DNA of 64,000 nt from contig NZ_QZDU01000001.1 in NCBI RefSeq assembly GCF_009917525.1, forward strand, positions 434,001-498,000. The letters run 5' to 3'. The notes under the pieces are model-generated. The model saw only the letters and a program-made list of their open reading frames with translations, was not told the DNA's origin and did not search any database. Source of the DNA: Acutalibacter sp. 1XD8-36. GTDB lineage: Bacteria; Bacillota; Clostridia; Oscillospirales; Acutalibacteraceae. Positions 8,755 through 18,207 of this stretch are shown here, in pieces; within the stretch, counting starts at the first letter, position 1, and every line of letters begins with the position of its first letter. The translations under genes were made by a program, and so were the position numbers.

Positions 8755-10245
8755 TCAGAAGAGCATTCCTTCCGTATATGCCTCCATGAAAAATTTGTCA
8801 GTGGACAGGTCCACAGTTTCAGCCTGTGCCGCCAGGCTCTCGCTGTATTTGCGCAGGTCTCTGTTGAGCAGAAGCATGGAGGCCCCGCTAAGCGCTGCGT
8901 TGCCTATCACCCTCACCTTCTGCACCAGCTCCTCGGGCAGCAGCCCAAGCTTCCCGGCATTACCTACATCAAGGTAACTGCCGAAGCCCCCCGCAACCGC
9001 CAGCTCGTCTATCTCCCGGCAGGTTATACCGGCCCGGTGTATAAGCGTGCGAATGCCTGCCGAGACTGCGCTTTTTGCCAGCTGTACCATACGGATATCC
9101 TGCTGTGTCAGGCAAACCGGCGGCGCTATCATGAACGGGTCCTCCTCTAAAAAGCCGCTGTTGTCAAGAATTCCCAACTCCAGCAGGCAGGCCAATGCGT
9201 CCACCACGCCGCTGCCGCATATACCTATCGGCTCCCTCTCTCCAAGCACATGGGCGACAATACTGCCGTCCTTCACCCAGGCATGGTCCACAGCACCTTC
9301 CTTACCAGGCAGGCCCATGGATAGTCCAGCCCCTTCAAATGCAGGACCAGCTGCAGTGGAGCAGCAGGTCAGCCTGCCCTTATGCCAGAGGGCCATCTCC
9401 CCGTTTGTGCCCACGTCTGCAAGCAGCTTAGTCCCCGCACCATTGCAAATGCCGCTGTACACCAGGGCGGTGGTTATATCACCGCCCACAAAGGCAGAGA
9501 TACATCTGGGAAGATACACCGTCCCATGTATACACGGCAGGCTGAGCTCAGCCGCAGCGAGCTCCTCTCCAAAGAGCCTGTCTGCCATAAATGGTGCTCG
9601 GGCAAGGCTGTCCGGGCCTGTTCCAGTCAGTAGGTACAGCATAACCGTGTTCCCGGTTATCACCACCTGGTCTATAAGCTCCGGCCCGATTCCCGCTTTA
9701 TGGGAAAGCTCGCACAAGAGCTCACCTATGCCCTCTCTAACGGACCTTGCCAGTGCCGGCCCCTCCCCTTTCAGAGCGGCCTCCACCCGGGAGATAACAT
9801 CCGCACCCCAGCTACGCTGGGGATTTGGCCCCCCTGCCTGGGCAAGCCTCTCGCCGTCCGCTCCATAGAGGCAGGCGGCAAGGGTTGTCGTACCCACATC
9901 CACCGCTGCACCATAGCGGGTAAAGGCCGGGTGCAGTTCAAGCTCCGGCAACTCGTTATCCATCTTTATCCAGCTCTCACCGGCAGCTTTCAGGGTTACA
10001 GCACAGTCGCCCTCAATCCGGGTGCAGCAGGCCAGGCGCAGACCTTCCGACAGCTCCTGGGCTGTGAGGCACGCCAGTTCCTCCAGAGAGGGCTTGCTCA
10101 GCATACCATAGGCTATGACCCGGCATTTGCCGCAACTGCCACGACCACCGCATGGGGTCTCAATAGAGTTTTCAGGCAGAATATCACTTAGTAAACTGCC
10201 GGCCGGAGCCTCTATGGGCTTTCCGTTCACCTTTACAACTGCCAA
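8755..10245 (-). CDS. Corrinoid-activation ferredoxin/ATPase (RamA/RACo-like, DUF4445)
   Basis: Predicted reductive activator that uses ATP to restore inactive Co(II) corrinoid protein to Co(I). The N-terminal [2Fe-2S] domain has C32, C38, C41 (CGGRGSCGKC) and C73; it is followed by a linker and an ASKHA-fold ATPase region with VDVGTTTLAACLYG, DVGTNGEMALW and GICGSGVVDALA. This order matches RACo of acetogens. I start it at the TTG at 10245 because GGAGGGG lies 6-7 bases upstream; an earlier in-frame TTG at 10260 lacks a ribosome site. It sits between a DUF2284 gene and a UroD-like gene in the corrinoid operon. Which of the operon's proteins it activates is inferred from context (the corrinoid protein at 11852). 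Confidence 0.88.
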   Translation of the reverse strand: MAVVKVNGKPIEAPAGSLLSDILPENSIETPCGGRGSCGKCRVIAYGMLSKPSLEELACLTAQELSEGLRLACCTRIEGDCAVTLKAAGESWIKMDNELPELELHPAFTRYGAAVDVGTTTLAACLYGADGERLAQAGGPNPQRSWGADVISRVEAALKGEGPALARSVREGIGELLCELSHKAGIGPELIDQVVITGNTVMLYLLTGTGPDSLARAPFMADRLFGEELAAAELSLPCIHGTVYLPRCISAFVGGDITTALVYSGICNGAGTKLLADVGTNGEMALWHKGRLTCCSTAAGPAFEGAGLSMGLPGKEGAVDHAWVKDGSIVAHVLGEREPIGICGSGVVDALACLLELGILDNSGFLEEDPFMIAPPVCLTQQDIRMVQLAKSAVSAGIRTLIHRAGITCREIDELAVAGGFGSYLDVGNAGKLGLLPEELVQKVRVIGNAALSGASMLLLNRDLRKYSESLAAQAETVDLSTDKFFMEAYTEGMLF

Positions 10246-10268
10246 CGTCTTCCCCTCCAAAAGGCCCG

Positions 10269-10808
10269 CTAAAACAATAGCGCTCCAAAATAAGTCACCG
10301 TGTCCTGACCGTTTATGTACTTCATGCCGCTGGCCTCAGCCAGCTTTGATACATCCACCCCATATGTCTCCAGTGACCTCAGTGCCAGTTTAGGGTGGCG
10401 GCAGGGCTCGTTTGTACGCTTCGCGCAGGTCTCACAAATGTGACAGCCGCCCGCGCCCAGCTGAAGCCAGCGGGAGAAGTCCTGCCCCGCCGCCCAGTCT
10501 GCAATTTTCTGGGCCAGCTTATTATGCAGCCTGCCCGCCTCCATCATGCCCTCAAAATCATAGCTGTCCTCAAGCTTATTAACTGTCTGGTATACCAGGC
10601 CCCAATTATAGGTCTTTGCCTCTGCAATCAGCTGGCTGATATCCCCCGCGTCCGGTGGGCATGTCCAGCAGAGGCCGTAATTTCCGCATAGATTTGCCTT
10701 GCACATCTCCCTAAAGGCCGGGTCGAAGGTAAAGTTTTCGAGGCCTATTACCTCCGCCTTAAAAGCCCCCATTTCAACCGCGTGCTCTGCCATTGCCCTA
10801 TGGTCCAT
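10269..10808 (-). CDS. DUF2284 cysteine-rich metal-binding protein
   Basis: A 179-residue predicted Fe-S or zinc protein. Eight cysteines lie in two clusters: C36, C41, C47, C50 (CxxxxCxxxxxCxxC) and C122, C125, C128, C136 (CHICETC followed by EPC). This spacing is that of DUF2284, a family often coded near corrinoid methyltransferases. Its job is unknown; electron delivery to the activator is a reasonable guess from the clusters and the neighbours. It follows the MtaA-like gene by 17 bases, with GGGAGG just after that gene's stop, and precedes the activator. Confidence 0.8.
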   Translation of the reverse strand: MDHRAMAEHAVEMGAFKAEVIGLENFTFDPAFREMCKANLCGNYGLCWTCPPDAGDISQLIAEAKTYNWGLVYQTVNKLEDSYDFEGMMEAGRLHNKLAQKIADWAAGQDFSRWLQLGAGGCHICETCAKRTNEPCRHPKLALRSLETYGVDVSKLAEASGMKYINGQDTVTYFGALLF

Positions 10809-10825
10809 ATTCCGATATAACCTCC

Positions 10826-11851
10826 CTATCCGGCGTAAAATTCCCGGACCGCCTTAAAGAAGGCATCAATATTCTCCCATGGAGAGAGGGGCGGAATGTC
10901 GCAGCCGGAGGATATAACAAAATTTTTATGCCCGCAGCAGCTCTCCATAACCTTCAGTGTAGCCTCCCGCACAGATTCCGGCGTGCCGTTGCGAAACTCT
11001 CCCGCCGGGTCTACATTGCCCATTACCACTATGTCCTCAGGAATATGGGAGAGCATCTCAGCCATGTCAATAGCATTGCCGAAGTGGTACGCGGCGCTGC
11101 CGGTATCAAGTATCGAGTCAATCATAGAAATAGTGCTGCCGCCGCAGTTATGGTAAATCACAAGGAATGTGTCGTCCTGCACGGCCTCAACTATCCTTTT
11201 TACATATGGCGCAGAGAACTCCTCAGCTAAAGCCGGGGACAAAAGGCCTGTCACAGGCTCAGCCATCATAACGCCGTCTGCCCCCGCCTCCTTATATGCT
11301 TTGCAATAGTCTATAATGAAGCTTACAGCCTTCTCCAGCACAGTGTGCACCATGTCCGGCTCCTCATAGCAGTCAATCATTATCTCTGTCACATCCAGCA
11401 GGCGCGCCGCCAGTGAAAACGGGCCGATTACGCCGGCAAATACCGGACGGTCCGTAATATGTTCGGCGGCATATTTAATGGCGTCTATGTAGAGCCCTGT
11501 GCGGCATGAGCCCACAGCCGGTATCTCCAGAGCCCGGGCCTCCTCCTCTGTGGAGACAATGCTCCCCACTACAGTGGGCACCTCGCCGTCGGTCACACGG
11601 ATAGCGGAGCCGAAGCACTCGGCCTCAACAGACAAGTCCATAAGGCTGACGCTTGCCGCCGCATCTGTGCGCTCCGCCACCAGCTCCATAGCCTTTGCCT
11701 GAAGCCCGCTGTCTGAAATCAGCTCCCTTACGGTAACCCCCATAGGCTGGATGGCAGGGAAGGACAGAATGGGCATGGCCTTTTTTACCGGGGCCTCAAG
11801 CAGGTCCTTCAGCCAGATTCTCATATCCCGCTTCATATAGTCACCACCCAT
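10826..11851 (-). CDS. MtaA/CmuA-like corrinoid methyltransferase (UroD family)
   Basis: A 341-residue UroD-superfamily methyltransferase. It shows the zinc motif of MtaA, MtbA and CmuA: His-X-Cys in YHNCGG and a distal Cys about 80 residues on in SSGCD. These enzymes move a methyl group between a corrinoid protein and a thiol or other acceptor. The N-terminus (DMRIWLKDLLEAPVKK) and IGPFSLAARLLDV match this group. The ATG at 11849-11851 abuts the corrinoid-protein stop (TGAATG), suggesting translational coupling; an ATG five codons later follows GGTGG and is an alternative start. The acceptor is unknown: bacteria lack methanogen coenzyme M, so transfer to or from another carrier is inference. 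Confidence 0.85.
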   Translation of the reverse strand: MGGDYMKRDMRIWLKDLLEAPVKKAMPILSFPAIQPMGVTVRELISDSGLQAKAMELVAERTDAAASVSLMDLSVEAECFGSAIRVTDGEVPTVVGSIVSTEEEARALEIPAVGSCRTGLYIDAIKYAAEHITDRPVFAGVIGPFSLAARLLDVTEIMIDCYEEPDMVHTVLEKAVSFIIDYCKAYKEAGADGVMMAEPVTGLLSPALAEEFSAPYVKRIVEAVQDDTFLVIYHNCGGSTISMIDSILDTGSAAYHFGNAIDMAEMLSHIPEDIVVMGNVDPAGEFRNGTPESVREATLKVMESCCGHKNFVISSGCDIPPLSPWENIDAFFKAVREFYAG

Positions 11852-12487
11852 TCAGGCGCTACACAGCTCAACAGCGCAGTCAGCGGCGCTGGCAGCGTCT
11901 GAAGTATACCTGTCCGCCCCAATTTTCTGTGCAAAGGCCTCTGTGACCGGCGCACCGCCAACCATAATCTTCACATTATCGCGGATACCTGCCTCCACCG
12001 CCTTCTGCACGACCTCCTCCATAACGCCCATGGTAGTTGTCAGCAGAGCCGAGCAGCAGATTATCTGGCAGCCCTCATTTTTGGCGGTCTCCACAAAGGT
12101 CTCAGGCGCAACATCCGTGCCCAGGTCAATGACCTCAAGGCCCTTGCCCTCCATCATCATCTTCACAAGGTTCTTGCCGATGTCGTGCAGATCCCCCTTC
12201 ACGGTGCCAATGCACACCTTGCCCGTGGCCTTTACCCCGGCCTCTGCAAGCAGCGGCTTTAAAAGCTGAGTGCCCATATTCATGGCCCGCGCCGCCACCA
12301 GTACCTCCGGAACAAATACTTCGTTACGCTTAAACTTCTCACCGACAACGCCCATGCCGCTAAGCAGACCCTCATCCAATATCTGATGAACAGGTATACC
12401 CTCATCTATGGCCTGCTGCACCAGCTGCTTTACGATTTTTGCCTTGCCTTTTTGCAGGTTTTCTGAAATTTCCTTTAGAATACTCAT
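11852..12487 (-). CDS. Methyltransferase corrinoid protein (MtaC/MtbC/MttC type)
   Basis: A 211-residue cobalamin-binding shuttle protein. The N-terminal helical cap (1-85) is followed by a Rossmann-type B12 domain with the signature GDLHDIGKN: D99, H101 and G104 form DxHxxG, with H101 the lower cobalt ligand. Further motifs are CSALLTTTMG near 145 and VGGAPVT near 176. The start follows CCAGGAGAAAAT. It is the first gene of the operon and should be the carrier for the two UroD-type methyltransferases and the target of the RACo-like activator. No MtaB, MtbB or MttB gene is present in the window, so its methyl donor cannot be named. Confidence 0.93.
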   Translation of the reverse strand: MSILKEISENLQKGKAKIVKQLVQQAIDEGIPVHQILDEGLLSGMGVVGEKFKRNEVFVPEVLVAARAMNMGTQLLKPLLAEAGVKATGKVCIGTVKGDLHDIGKNLVKMMMEGKGLEVIDLGTDVAPETFVETAKNEGCQIICCSALLTTTMGVMEEVVQKAVEAGIRDNVKIMVGGAPVTEAFAQKIGADRYTSDAASAADCAVELCSA

Positions 12488-12537
12488 ATTTTCTCCTGGT
12501 TTATTTTTCTTAGATTTTGTGGATAATTTTTGTGCGC

Positions 12538-12581
12538 CCCTTGACTATCTACTATAGCGTATTTATTGGAAATGTCAAGGG
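12538..12581 (-). promoter_or_regulatory. Corrinoid operon promoter bracketed by an inverted repeat
   Basis: Minus strand TTGACA (12573-12578), 16-base spacer, TATAGT (12551-12556). CCCTTGAC at 12538-12545 and its exact complement GTCAAGGG at 12574-12581 form an 8-bp inverted repeat with a 28-base gap. One arm overlaps the -35 box and the other lies near the expected transcription start (about 12544), a layout suited to a repressor or activator dimer. Confidence 0.6.
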
Positions 12582-12599
12582 AAACCGGAGAAAAAGTTG

Positions 12600-12880
12600 G
12601 GGTAATAAATATCTTTTAGTCTCTGCCCTTTTTCATATATACCAATTCATCAATTCCGCTTTGCTTTGTGTGCTTTTGAGGTATACGCAGAATGTCGGAA
12701 AAGCTAAGCCTTTTTCATAGATTAACCGCAGTGAATAAGGCCGAGGTGCTTTCTAATATTTGCGCTTTTCAAGCCGGACACACCGCTGTCCTTTTGCAAC
12801 ATAGGCTGCTATCCCTTTACTCTGCCGTTTTCGGCAGCGGCAAAAACCAGATTAATTTCAGAAGGATACTTTTATTGCAA
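12600..12880. other. Gene-free stretch with one small hairpin
   Basis: No plausible ORF on either strand: the short open frames lack ribosome sites and family features. The only structure I see is CTGCCG tttt CGGCAG at 12822-12837. Base composition is AT-richer than the flanking genes. It separates the corrinoid promoter from the tRNA-Leu(CAA) terminator. Confidence 0.5.
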
Positions 12881-12919
12881 ATAAAAATTCGCGCATCCGC
12901 AAAAGCGGACACACGAATT
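12881..12919 (-). terminator. Terminator of tRNA-Leu(CAA)
   Basis: On the minus strand AATTCG and TCCGC pair with GCGGA and CGAATT around a TTTT loop and an internal bulge, followed by TTTTTATTT. It lies about 40 bases past the tRNA 3' end. A second small hairpin (about 12930-12952) lies between it and the tRNA. Confidence 0.7.
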
Positions 12920-12959
12920 GCTGGTACACGAGAGTTGGACTTACCAATTCTCTTTCTAC

Positions 12960-13046
12960 TGGTGCCGGAAGCGGGGGTCGAACCCGCACGGTGTCGCCAC
13001 CACTGGATTTTGAGTCCAGCACGTCTGCCAATTCCATCATTCCGGC
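12960..13046 (-). tRNA. tRNA-Leu, anticodon CAA
   Basis: Class II tRNA read on the minus strand, with acceptor GCCGGAA pairing TTCCGGC, encoded CCA at 12960-12962, a long variable arm (TGGCGACACC-like) and the anticodon loop CTCAAAA giving CAA, which decodes UUG. It is the second leucine tRNA in the window and overlaps no gene. Confidence 0.97.
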
Positions 13047-13082
13047 GTATACTCTTTTGTTATTGCCAAGTGTAGTTTTTAT

Positions 13083-13111
13083 ATTATACTACTTTTTTGT
13101 AAAAATTGCAA
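13083..13111 (-). promoter_or_regulatory. Promoter of tRNA-Leu(CAA)
   Basis: Minus strand TTGCAA (13106-13111), 17-base spacer, TATAAT (13083-13088). Confidence 0.7.
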
Positions 13112-13225
13112 GTGTTTTCGAAATAAAAAGTGTACCCATGGAGTGAAATCCAGGCGTACCGCAGGAAATTCCCAGACTTACCCTGTCGCATTTGGAGCCA
13201 GCTCACATATTTTGTCAATCACCCC

Positions 13226-13254
13226 TAGACAATATCCGCGTTATGTGCTATAAT
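13226..13254 (+). promoter_or_regulatory. Promoter of the chemoreceptor gene
   Basis: TAGACA (13226-13231), 17-base spacer, TATAAT (13249-13254). The leader to the start at 13297 is about 35 bases and holds GCGGAGGGGAG. It resembles a sigma-A rather than the flagellar sigma-D promoter. Confidence 0.65.
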
Positions 13255-13296
13255 ATTTATCAGCCTTTTTAAAACTATTTTCGCGGAGGGGAGTTC

Positions 13297-15324
13297 ATGA
13301 AGTTCCTTTCAAACAAAAAGCTTGCCGTGCGCATTGGCATCATGACGACAGTGCTTATCCTGGTGGGAATGCTCTTGCTGTGGCTTATCGTTTCTACAAA
13401 CGCGTCCGCTACGGTACAGGCGAATATTACCAACCAGCTGACCGACGCGGTGGAATCCCGTGCAGCTATCATCAACAGCTATGTGGCCTCAACTGAGGAG
13501 TATGTCCGGGCCTTTGCCCTTAGCGGTGAGGTGCGGGAGCTCCTGCAGGACCCTGATAACCCGGAGCTTGTGAAGGAAGCCCAGACATATACTGAGGACT
13601 TCGCCTCTGTCAAGGGTGTCTTCGAGGGGCTTTATATCGCCACTCCTGAAACCCACGTCCTTACCCACACATCGGCGGGGGCAATCGGCATGACTACCCG
13701 CTCCGGGGACTCCCTGAAGGAATTTCAGAACACCATCCTTGCCCAGCAGCAGCTCACAAATCTGGGGATAATGAAGTCCCCTGGTACCGGGAGCATGATA
13801 CTGTCTATGTATTACCCCGTCTTTGACGGGGAGCAGTGCATGGGCTATGTGGGGGCGGGTGTTTTTGCCAGCCACCTTATGGACGCGCTGTTAAACCTGG
13901 ATATCAAGGGTATGCCGGACAGCGAATATGCCTTTCTGAATGTGGAATCCGGTGTGTACCTGTACCATCAGGACGAGGAGCTCCTTAATACCGAGACCGA
14001 AGACACAGGCTATCAGGAGATTCTTCGCAGGATACGTGAGGAGGGGAGCACCCAGGCGGGCACCTATTCCTACCGTGACGGAAACGGACAGGAGCAGCTT
14101 GTGGTCTATAAATATCTGAAGGACCGCGGCTGGGCCTTTATGGTGCGGGAAAATGCCGCTAATGTCTTCCGGGCTGTGACCTCTATACGTATTATTGTGG
14201 GTGTTCTGTGTGCCATAGTTGCAGTTATAATTGTGCTTATCACCCTGCTGGTACTGCACCGCGAGGGCCGGGAGCTAATGGTGGTAGAGGGAGCCATCCG
14301 CCGCCTTGGAGACCTGAACCTTGCCGCCGATGAAAATCTGGAGGCCTTCCACGACCGTGAGGACGAGATAGGCAAAATAGCCAACACGGCCAGCCAAGTG
14401 TGCAACTGCCTGCGTGAGGCGATTGACGACGCAGGACGTATCCTGGAGGAGATGGCGGACGGCCGCCTGAACGTGGATTTGGAGAAAAACGAAAGCCTTT
14501 ACATAGGAGATTTCCGGGTGCTCTGGGAGAGCCTGCACTCAATCCGCGATAATCTGGCCCGGGTTATCCGGGATATCTCCCAGGTGGCGGGCCAGGTTAA
14601 TACCAGCGCAGGCCAGGTGTCCGGCGGCGCCCAGGCCCTGTCCCAGGGAGCTGCAGAGCAGGCGGCCTCCATTAATGAGCTGGTAGAAAATGTGGCGGCA
14701 ATTACCGCCCAGATTCAGACCAGCAGTATGCGGTGCGAGAGCGCCAGCCAGCAGGTAGACAAGGCCACCGGCTATGCCGCAGAAGCCGATATAAAGATGG
14801 AACAGCTTATGAAGGCCACCAAAAACATTGAGGAATCCTCCGCACACATCGTAACGGTAATCAAAACCATAGATGATATCGCCTTCCAGACAAATATCCT
14901 GGCGCTGAACGCCTCCGTTGAGGCGGCTCGGGCAGGCACAGCAGGTAAGGGCTTCTCGGTCGTTGCTGACGAGGTACGGAATTTGGCGTCCAAGTCCTCT
15001 GAGGCCGCCCAGAATACCAGCGGCTTGGTAAACCGCTCCATTCAGGACGTAAAGAATGGCGCGGAGTCCACAGATTCAGCAGTTTCCGCCATGCAGGTCA
15101 TTCACAGCTGTGTGCAGTCTATTAAAGGCCTTATGGATGAGATTGCCTCTGCAAGCGTACAGCAGTCTGAGATGATAGACCTGGTGGAGAGCGGAATCAA
15201 GGATATCTCCCAGGTGGTGCAGGAAAACGCCTCTGCCGCAGAGGAGAGCGCAGCCGTATCTCAGGAGCTGTCCGGGCAGGCCCGCACCTTGAATCAGCTT
15301 ATCAGCCGGTTTAGGGTTGAGTGA
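13297..15324 (+). CDS. Methyl-accepting chemotaxis protein with extracellular Cache domain
   Basis: A membrane chemoreceptor signalling to CheA/CheW. Order in the 675 residues: short cytoplasmic tail, membrane segment 9-31, an extracellular domain of about 250 residues of double-Cache type (35-285, with VFEGLYIATPETHVLTH), a second membrane segment (about 290-312), a HAMP-like linker (up to about 370) and the long coiled-coil signalling region. The highly conserved hairpin tip runs from about residue 526 (DDIAFQTNILALNASVEAAR). The ligand is not evident. No che genes are in the window, so it is an orphan receptor feeding a system coded elsewhere, which implies this organism is or was motile. 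Start chosen after a strong GGAGGGG site. Confidence 0.93.
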   Translation: MKFLSNKKLAVRIGIMTTVLILVGMLLLWLIVSTNASATVQANITNQLTDAVESRAAIINSYVASTEEYVRAFALSGEVRELLQDPDNPELVKEAQTYTEDFASVKGVFEGLYIATPETHVLTHTSAGAIGMTTRSGDSLKEFQNTILAQQQLTNLGIMKSPGTGSMILSMYYPVFDGEQCMGYVGAGVFASHLMDALLNLDIKGMPDSEYAFLNVESGVYLYHQDEELLNTETEDTGYQEILRRIREEGSTQAGTYSYRDGNGQEQLVVYKYLKDRGWAFMVRENAANVFRAVTSIRIIVGVLCAIVAVIIVLITLLVLHREGRELMVVEGAIRRLGDLNLAADENLEAFHDREDEIGKIANTASQVCNCLREAIDDAGRILEEMADGRLNVDLEKNESLYIGDFRVLWESLHSIRDNLARVIRDISQVAGQVNTSAGQVSGGAQALSQGAAEQAASINELVENVAAITAQIQTSSMRCESASQQVDKATGYAAEADIKMEQLMKATKNIEESSAHIVTVIKTIDDIAFQTNILALNASVEAARAGTAGKGFSVVADEVRNLASKSSEAAQNTSGLVNRSIQDVKNGAESTDSAVSAMQVIHSCVQSIKGLMDEIASASVQQSEMIDLVESGIKDISQVVQENASAAEESAAVSQELSGQARTLNQLISRFRVE

Positions 15325-15360
15325 TATATCCAAGCTACGCTGTTAGAAATGTGAATACAA

Positions 15361-15436
15361 GAAAGATAGGCCGCTGTGTTATGCAGCGGCCTATCTTTCT
15401 ATATGAAAAGAAGCTGTCCTCACGACAGCTTCTTTT
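15361..15436. terminator. Tandem bidirectional terminators between MCP and ftsK
   Basis: Hairpin one: 16-bp perfect stem at 15361-15376 and 15384-15399. Hairpin two: 13-bp perfect stem AAAAGAAGCTGTC (15406-15418) and its complement (15424-15436), loop of 5, with A and T tracts on the two sides, so it can end both the plus-strand MCP transcript and the minus-strand ftsK transcript. Confidence 0.85.
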
Positions 15437-15439
15437 GCA

Positions 15440-18148
15440 CTATTCTTCACTATCCTCAGGCTGGTCCGGCTTCTGCATATTCCGCTCCAGCCACTGGGTG
15501 TAGGTCATGAGCACCTGCCGGGGCTTAGACCCTTCGTGCGGGCCCACAATCCCCAGCTGTTCCATCTCGTCTATGAGCCGTCCTGCACGGGCGTAGCCCA
15601 GGCGCAGCCTCCGCTGCAGCAGTGAGGTACTGGCCTGTCCTGCCTCCACCACCACCTTTATGGCCTCGTCCATCATGGGGTCGGCGTCGCCAGTGCGCTC
15701 GCCGCCGTCGTCCTTGGCACTTTCGGTACTGGCGGCATTGCGCTCGATTTCCTCAATAACGTCGGCGTCATAGTCCATAGATTTGGTCTTCTTCACGAAC
15801 TCAACTATGGAGGAAATCTCCTCGTCGCTCACATAGCAGCCCTGGACGCGCACCGGCTTATTGCTGCCCACCGGGGCAAAGAGCATATCCCCCTGGCCCA
15901 GGAGCTTGTCTGCGCCAACGGTGTCTATAATGGTGCGGGAGTCCACTGCCGTTGAAACGGTGAGGGCTATGCGGCTGGGGATATTGGCCTTGATAAGGCC
16001 TGTCACAACGTCTACTGACGGGCGCTGAGTTGCAACCACCAAGTGCATTCCTGCGGCACGGGCAAGCTGGGCCAGACGGCAGATGGAATCCTCCACCTCC
16101 TTAGGGGTCGCCATCATAAGGTCCGCAAGCTCGTCAATTATTATGACTATCTGAGGCATGGCGGGCATGGGCTGACCGTTCTCGTCCTCGTAGTTCTGGG
16201 CCTCGGCAAGGTTATTATAGCCCTGGAGGTTTCTGACATTGTTCTCCGAGAAAATCTTGTAACGCTTCATCATCTCATTTACGGCCCAGCCCAAAGCACC
16301 GGCTGCCTTATGGGGGTCGGTGACCACCGGCACCAGCATATGCGGCAGGCCGTTATAGCCGGTGAGCTCCACGGCCTTGGGGTCTATCATCAAAAAGCGC
16401 ACCTCGTCGGGGCTGGCCTTATAGAGCATGCTGATTATCATTGAGTTTGTACACACAGACTTGCCTGAGCCGGTGGTGCCGGCTATAAGTATATGTGGCA
16501 TTCTGGCAAGGTCCGCCACTACAGGCTGTCCGGCTATGTCCCGGCCCAGGGCCACGGAGAGCTTGCTCTTTGAGGTCTGGAAGGCGTTGGACTGTATAAG
16601 GTCGCGCATACGCACAGAGCTTCGGGCGCGGTTGGGGACCTCAATACCCACCGCCGCCTTGCCTGGGATAGGTGCCTCTATCCTCACGCCTGTGGCTGCA
16701 AGGTTTAGGGCAAGGTCGTCGGCTAGGCTTGTTATCTTGCTTATCTTAACTCCCGCCGCAGGCTGTATCTCGTATCTTGTGACAGAGGGTCCACGGCAGA
16801 TGTCCATTATCTTGGTGCTGACCCCGAAGCTGTTCAAAGTGTCCACCAGTATCTTGCCGTTGGTCTGGAGCTCCTCAGTCTCCTTAGCCCTGTCCACCTG
16901 GGGGCTTGTCGCCAGCATGGTGACCGGAGGGAAACAGTAGGTGCCGGGAGTCTGAAGCTGGTCCATGGCCTGATAAAGGGCGTTCTCCTGTGGGGTGGCC
17001 TGACGCGGCTCAGGCTCCTGCATCCTTGGCTTTGGCATGGGGATATCCGGCGCAGGCTCAGATTTCTCCTCCGGTTCCTGAGAGCTCTCCTCTGGCTCTG
17101 AGGCTTCGGGCTCTCCCACCGCCTTAGATACCGGCTCGGGCTCCGGCTCTGCTATTGGAGCAGGCGGGTTTGGGGAGAATACCGGGGAGGGCGGGAGCTC
17201 GTCCTCCGGCTTCTCCTGTGGCTCCGGCTCTAGCTCAGGCTGGAGCTCCGGGCGGGGGGCCTCGATTCCGAAGACCCTCTCAAGCTTGTCCAGCTTCTCG
17301 CTGCGCCCCGGCTTCTTCCTGGGCTCTACCGGGGGAAACAGTGCCGAGGTCCTGCTGCTCACCGGGCCTGATGGCAGGTTTGGCTCAAGGGGCACGTCAA
17401 TCGCGGAGCGCTGCTCCCAGTCCTCCTGAAGGATGACCCTCTCCTCCTCCCGGCGCTGGCGGGCGGTCTGTATGCCCTCGTTTACCACTTCAACGGGCTT
17501 CTTGATGGTGTGGAACAGGCCGATTAAAGTGGTTCCGGTAAGTATCATCACGCTGACAAACAGCAATAATAGTATGATTATCTTGGCCCCTGTCTTCCCC
17601 GCCGCGCCTATCAGCAGCTGTCCCAGCAGCCCGCCCATTACGCCGCCTCCAACGCCGGCGTTTGTGCGGTACAGCGCGGTTATGTAGTCAAATACAGACA
17701 GGCCGTCTGATATCTTAGCCCCGCCGAAAATGAAGCCAGTAGCGCAGAAAAGCAGTATCACTACGGCTGTAAGCCAGACCTTCCCGCTGATGGAGCCCAT
17801 AGGCCGGTCCAGAGTGGTTATCACCGCCACATATATCATCAAAACAGGCCAGAGCATGGCCCAGCCCCCAAACAGGCCAAGGATGGCATTATGGGCCCAC
17901 TTCCAAAGGCTGTCACCCTGGAATATGGTCAGGCACCCGAAAAAGATGGCGCAGGCAAAGAGTACCACCGCCCGCACCTGATTTCTCTGGCGTATCTCCT
18001 CGGCGGTGGGCTTTGGCGGGGCGTGCCTTTTGGCCCCAGTCTTTTTTGTGGCTGCCGCCCTGCTCTGAGTGGTCTTTGCAGGCGCGCGCTTTTGGGTATT
18101 GCGTTTAGCCGGGGTGCTCCCGGCTGACGGTTTCTTTTGTTCGGCCAA
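15440..18148 (-). CDS. ftsK: DNA translocase FtsK/SpoIIIE
   Basis: A membrane-anchored, ATP-driven DNA pump that clears chromosomes from the division or sporulation septum. In the 902 residues: a Lys/Ala-rich basic N-terminus (1-55), four membrane segments (about 60-215), a Pro/Glu-rich acidic linker (about 270-400), then the motor with Walker A GTTGSGKS (about 555-563), Walker B IIIDELAD (about 667-674), and the C-terminal winged-helix gamma domain (about 830-895) that reads KOPS/SRS-type sequences. It stands downstream of tepA and uppP on the same strand. Either role (vegetative FtsK or sporulation SpoIIIE) fits; the nearness of tepA, as in Bacillus, and the spore genes favours SpoIIIE-like work, which is inference. 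Confidence 0.94.
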   Translation of the reverse strand: MAEQKKPSAGSTPAKRNTQKRAPAKTTQSRAAATKKTGAKRHAPPKPTAEEIRQRNQVRAVVLFACAIFFGCLTIFQGDSLWKWAHNAILGLFGGWAMLWPVLMIYVAVITTLDRPMGSISGKVWLTAVVILLFCATGFIFGGAKISDGLSVFDYITALYRTNAGVGGGVMGGLLGQLLIGAAGKTGAKIIILLLLFVSVMILTGTTLIGLFHTIKKPVEVVNEGIQTARQRREEERVILQEDWEQRSAIDVPLEPNLPSGPVSSRTSALFPPVEPRKKPGRSEKLDKLERVFGIEAPRPELQPELEPEPQEKPEDELPPSPVFSPNPPAPIAEPEPEPVSKAVGEPEASEPEESSQEPEEKSEPAPDIPMPKPRMQEPEPRQATPQENALYQAMDQLQTPGTYCFPPVTMLATSPQVDRAKETEELQTNGKILVDTLNSFGVSTKIMDICRGPSVTRYEIQPAAGVKISKITSLADDLALNLAATGVRIEAPIPGKAAVGIEVPNRARSSVRMRDLIQSNAFQTSKSKLSVALGRDIAGQPVVADLARMPHILIAGTTGSGKSVCTNSMIISMLYKASPDEVRFLMIDPKAVELTGYNGLPHMLVPVVTDPHKAAGALGWAVNEMMKRYKIFSENNVRNLQGYNNLAEAQNYEDENGQPMPAMPQIVIIIDELADLMMATPKEVEDSICRLAQLARAAGMHLVVATQRPSVDVVTGLIKANIPSRIALTVSTAVDSRTIIDTVGADKLLGQGDMLFAPVGSNKPVRVQGCYVSDEEISSIVEFVKKTKSMDYDADVIEEIERNAASTESAKDDGGERTGDADPMMDEAIKVVVEAGQASTSLLQRRLRLGYARAGRLIDEMEQLGIVGPHEGSKPRQVLMTYTQWLERNMQKPDQPEDSEE

Positions 18149-18207
18149 GTTTTCTTCCTCCCTATCCCTCGGTTTTTACGTCTTTTTCTTTTATCTATAA
18201 CTTTGGT

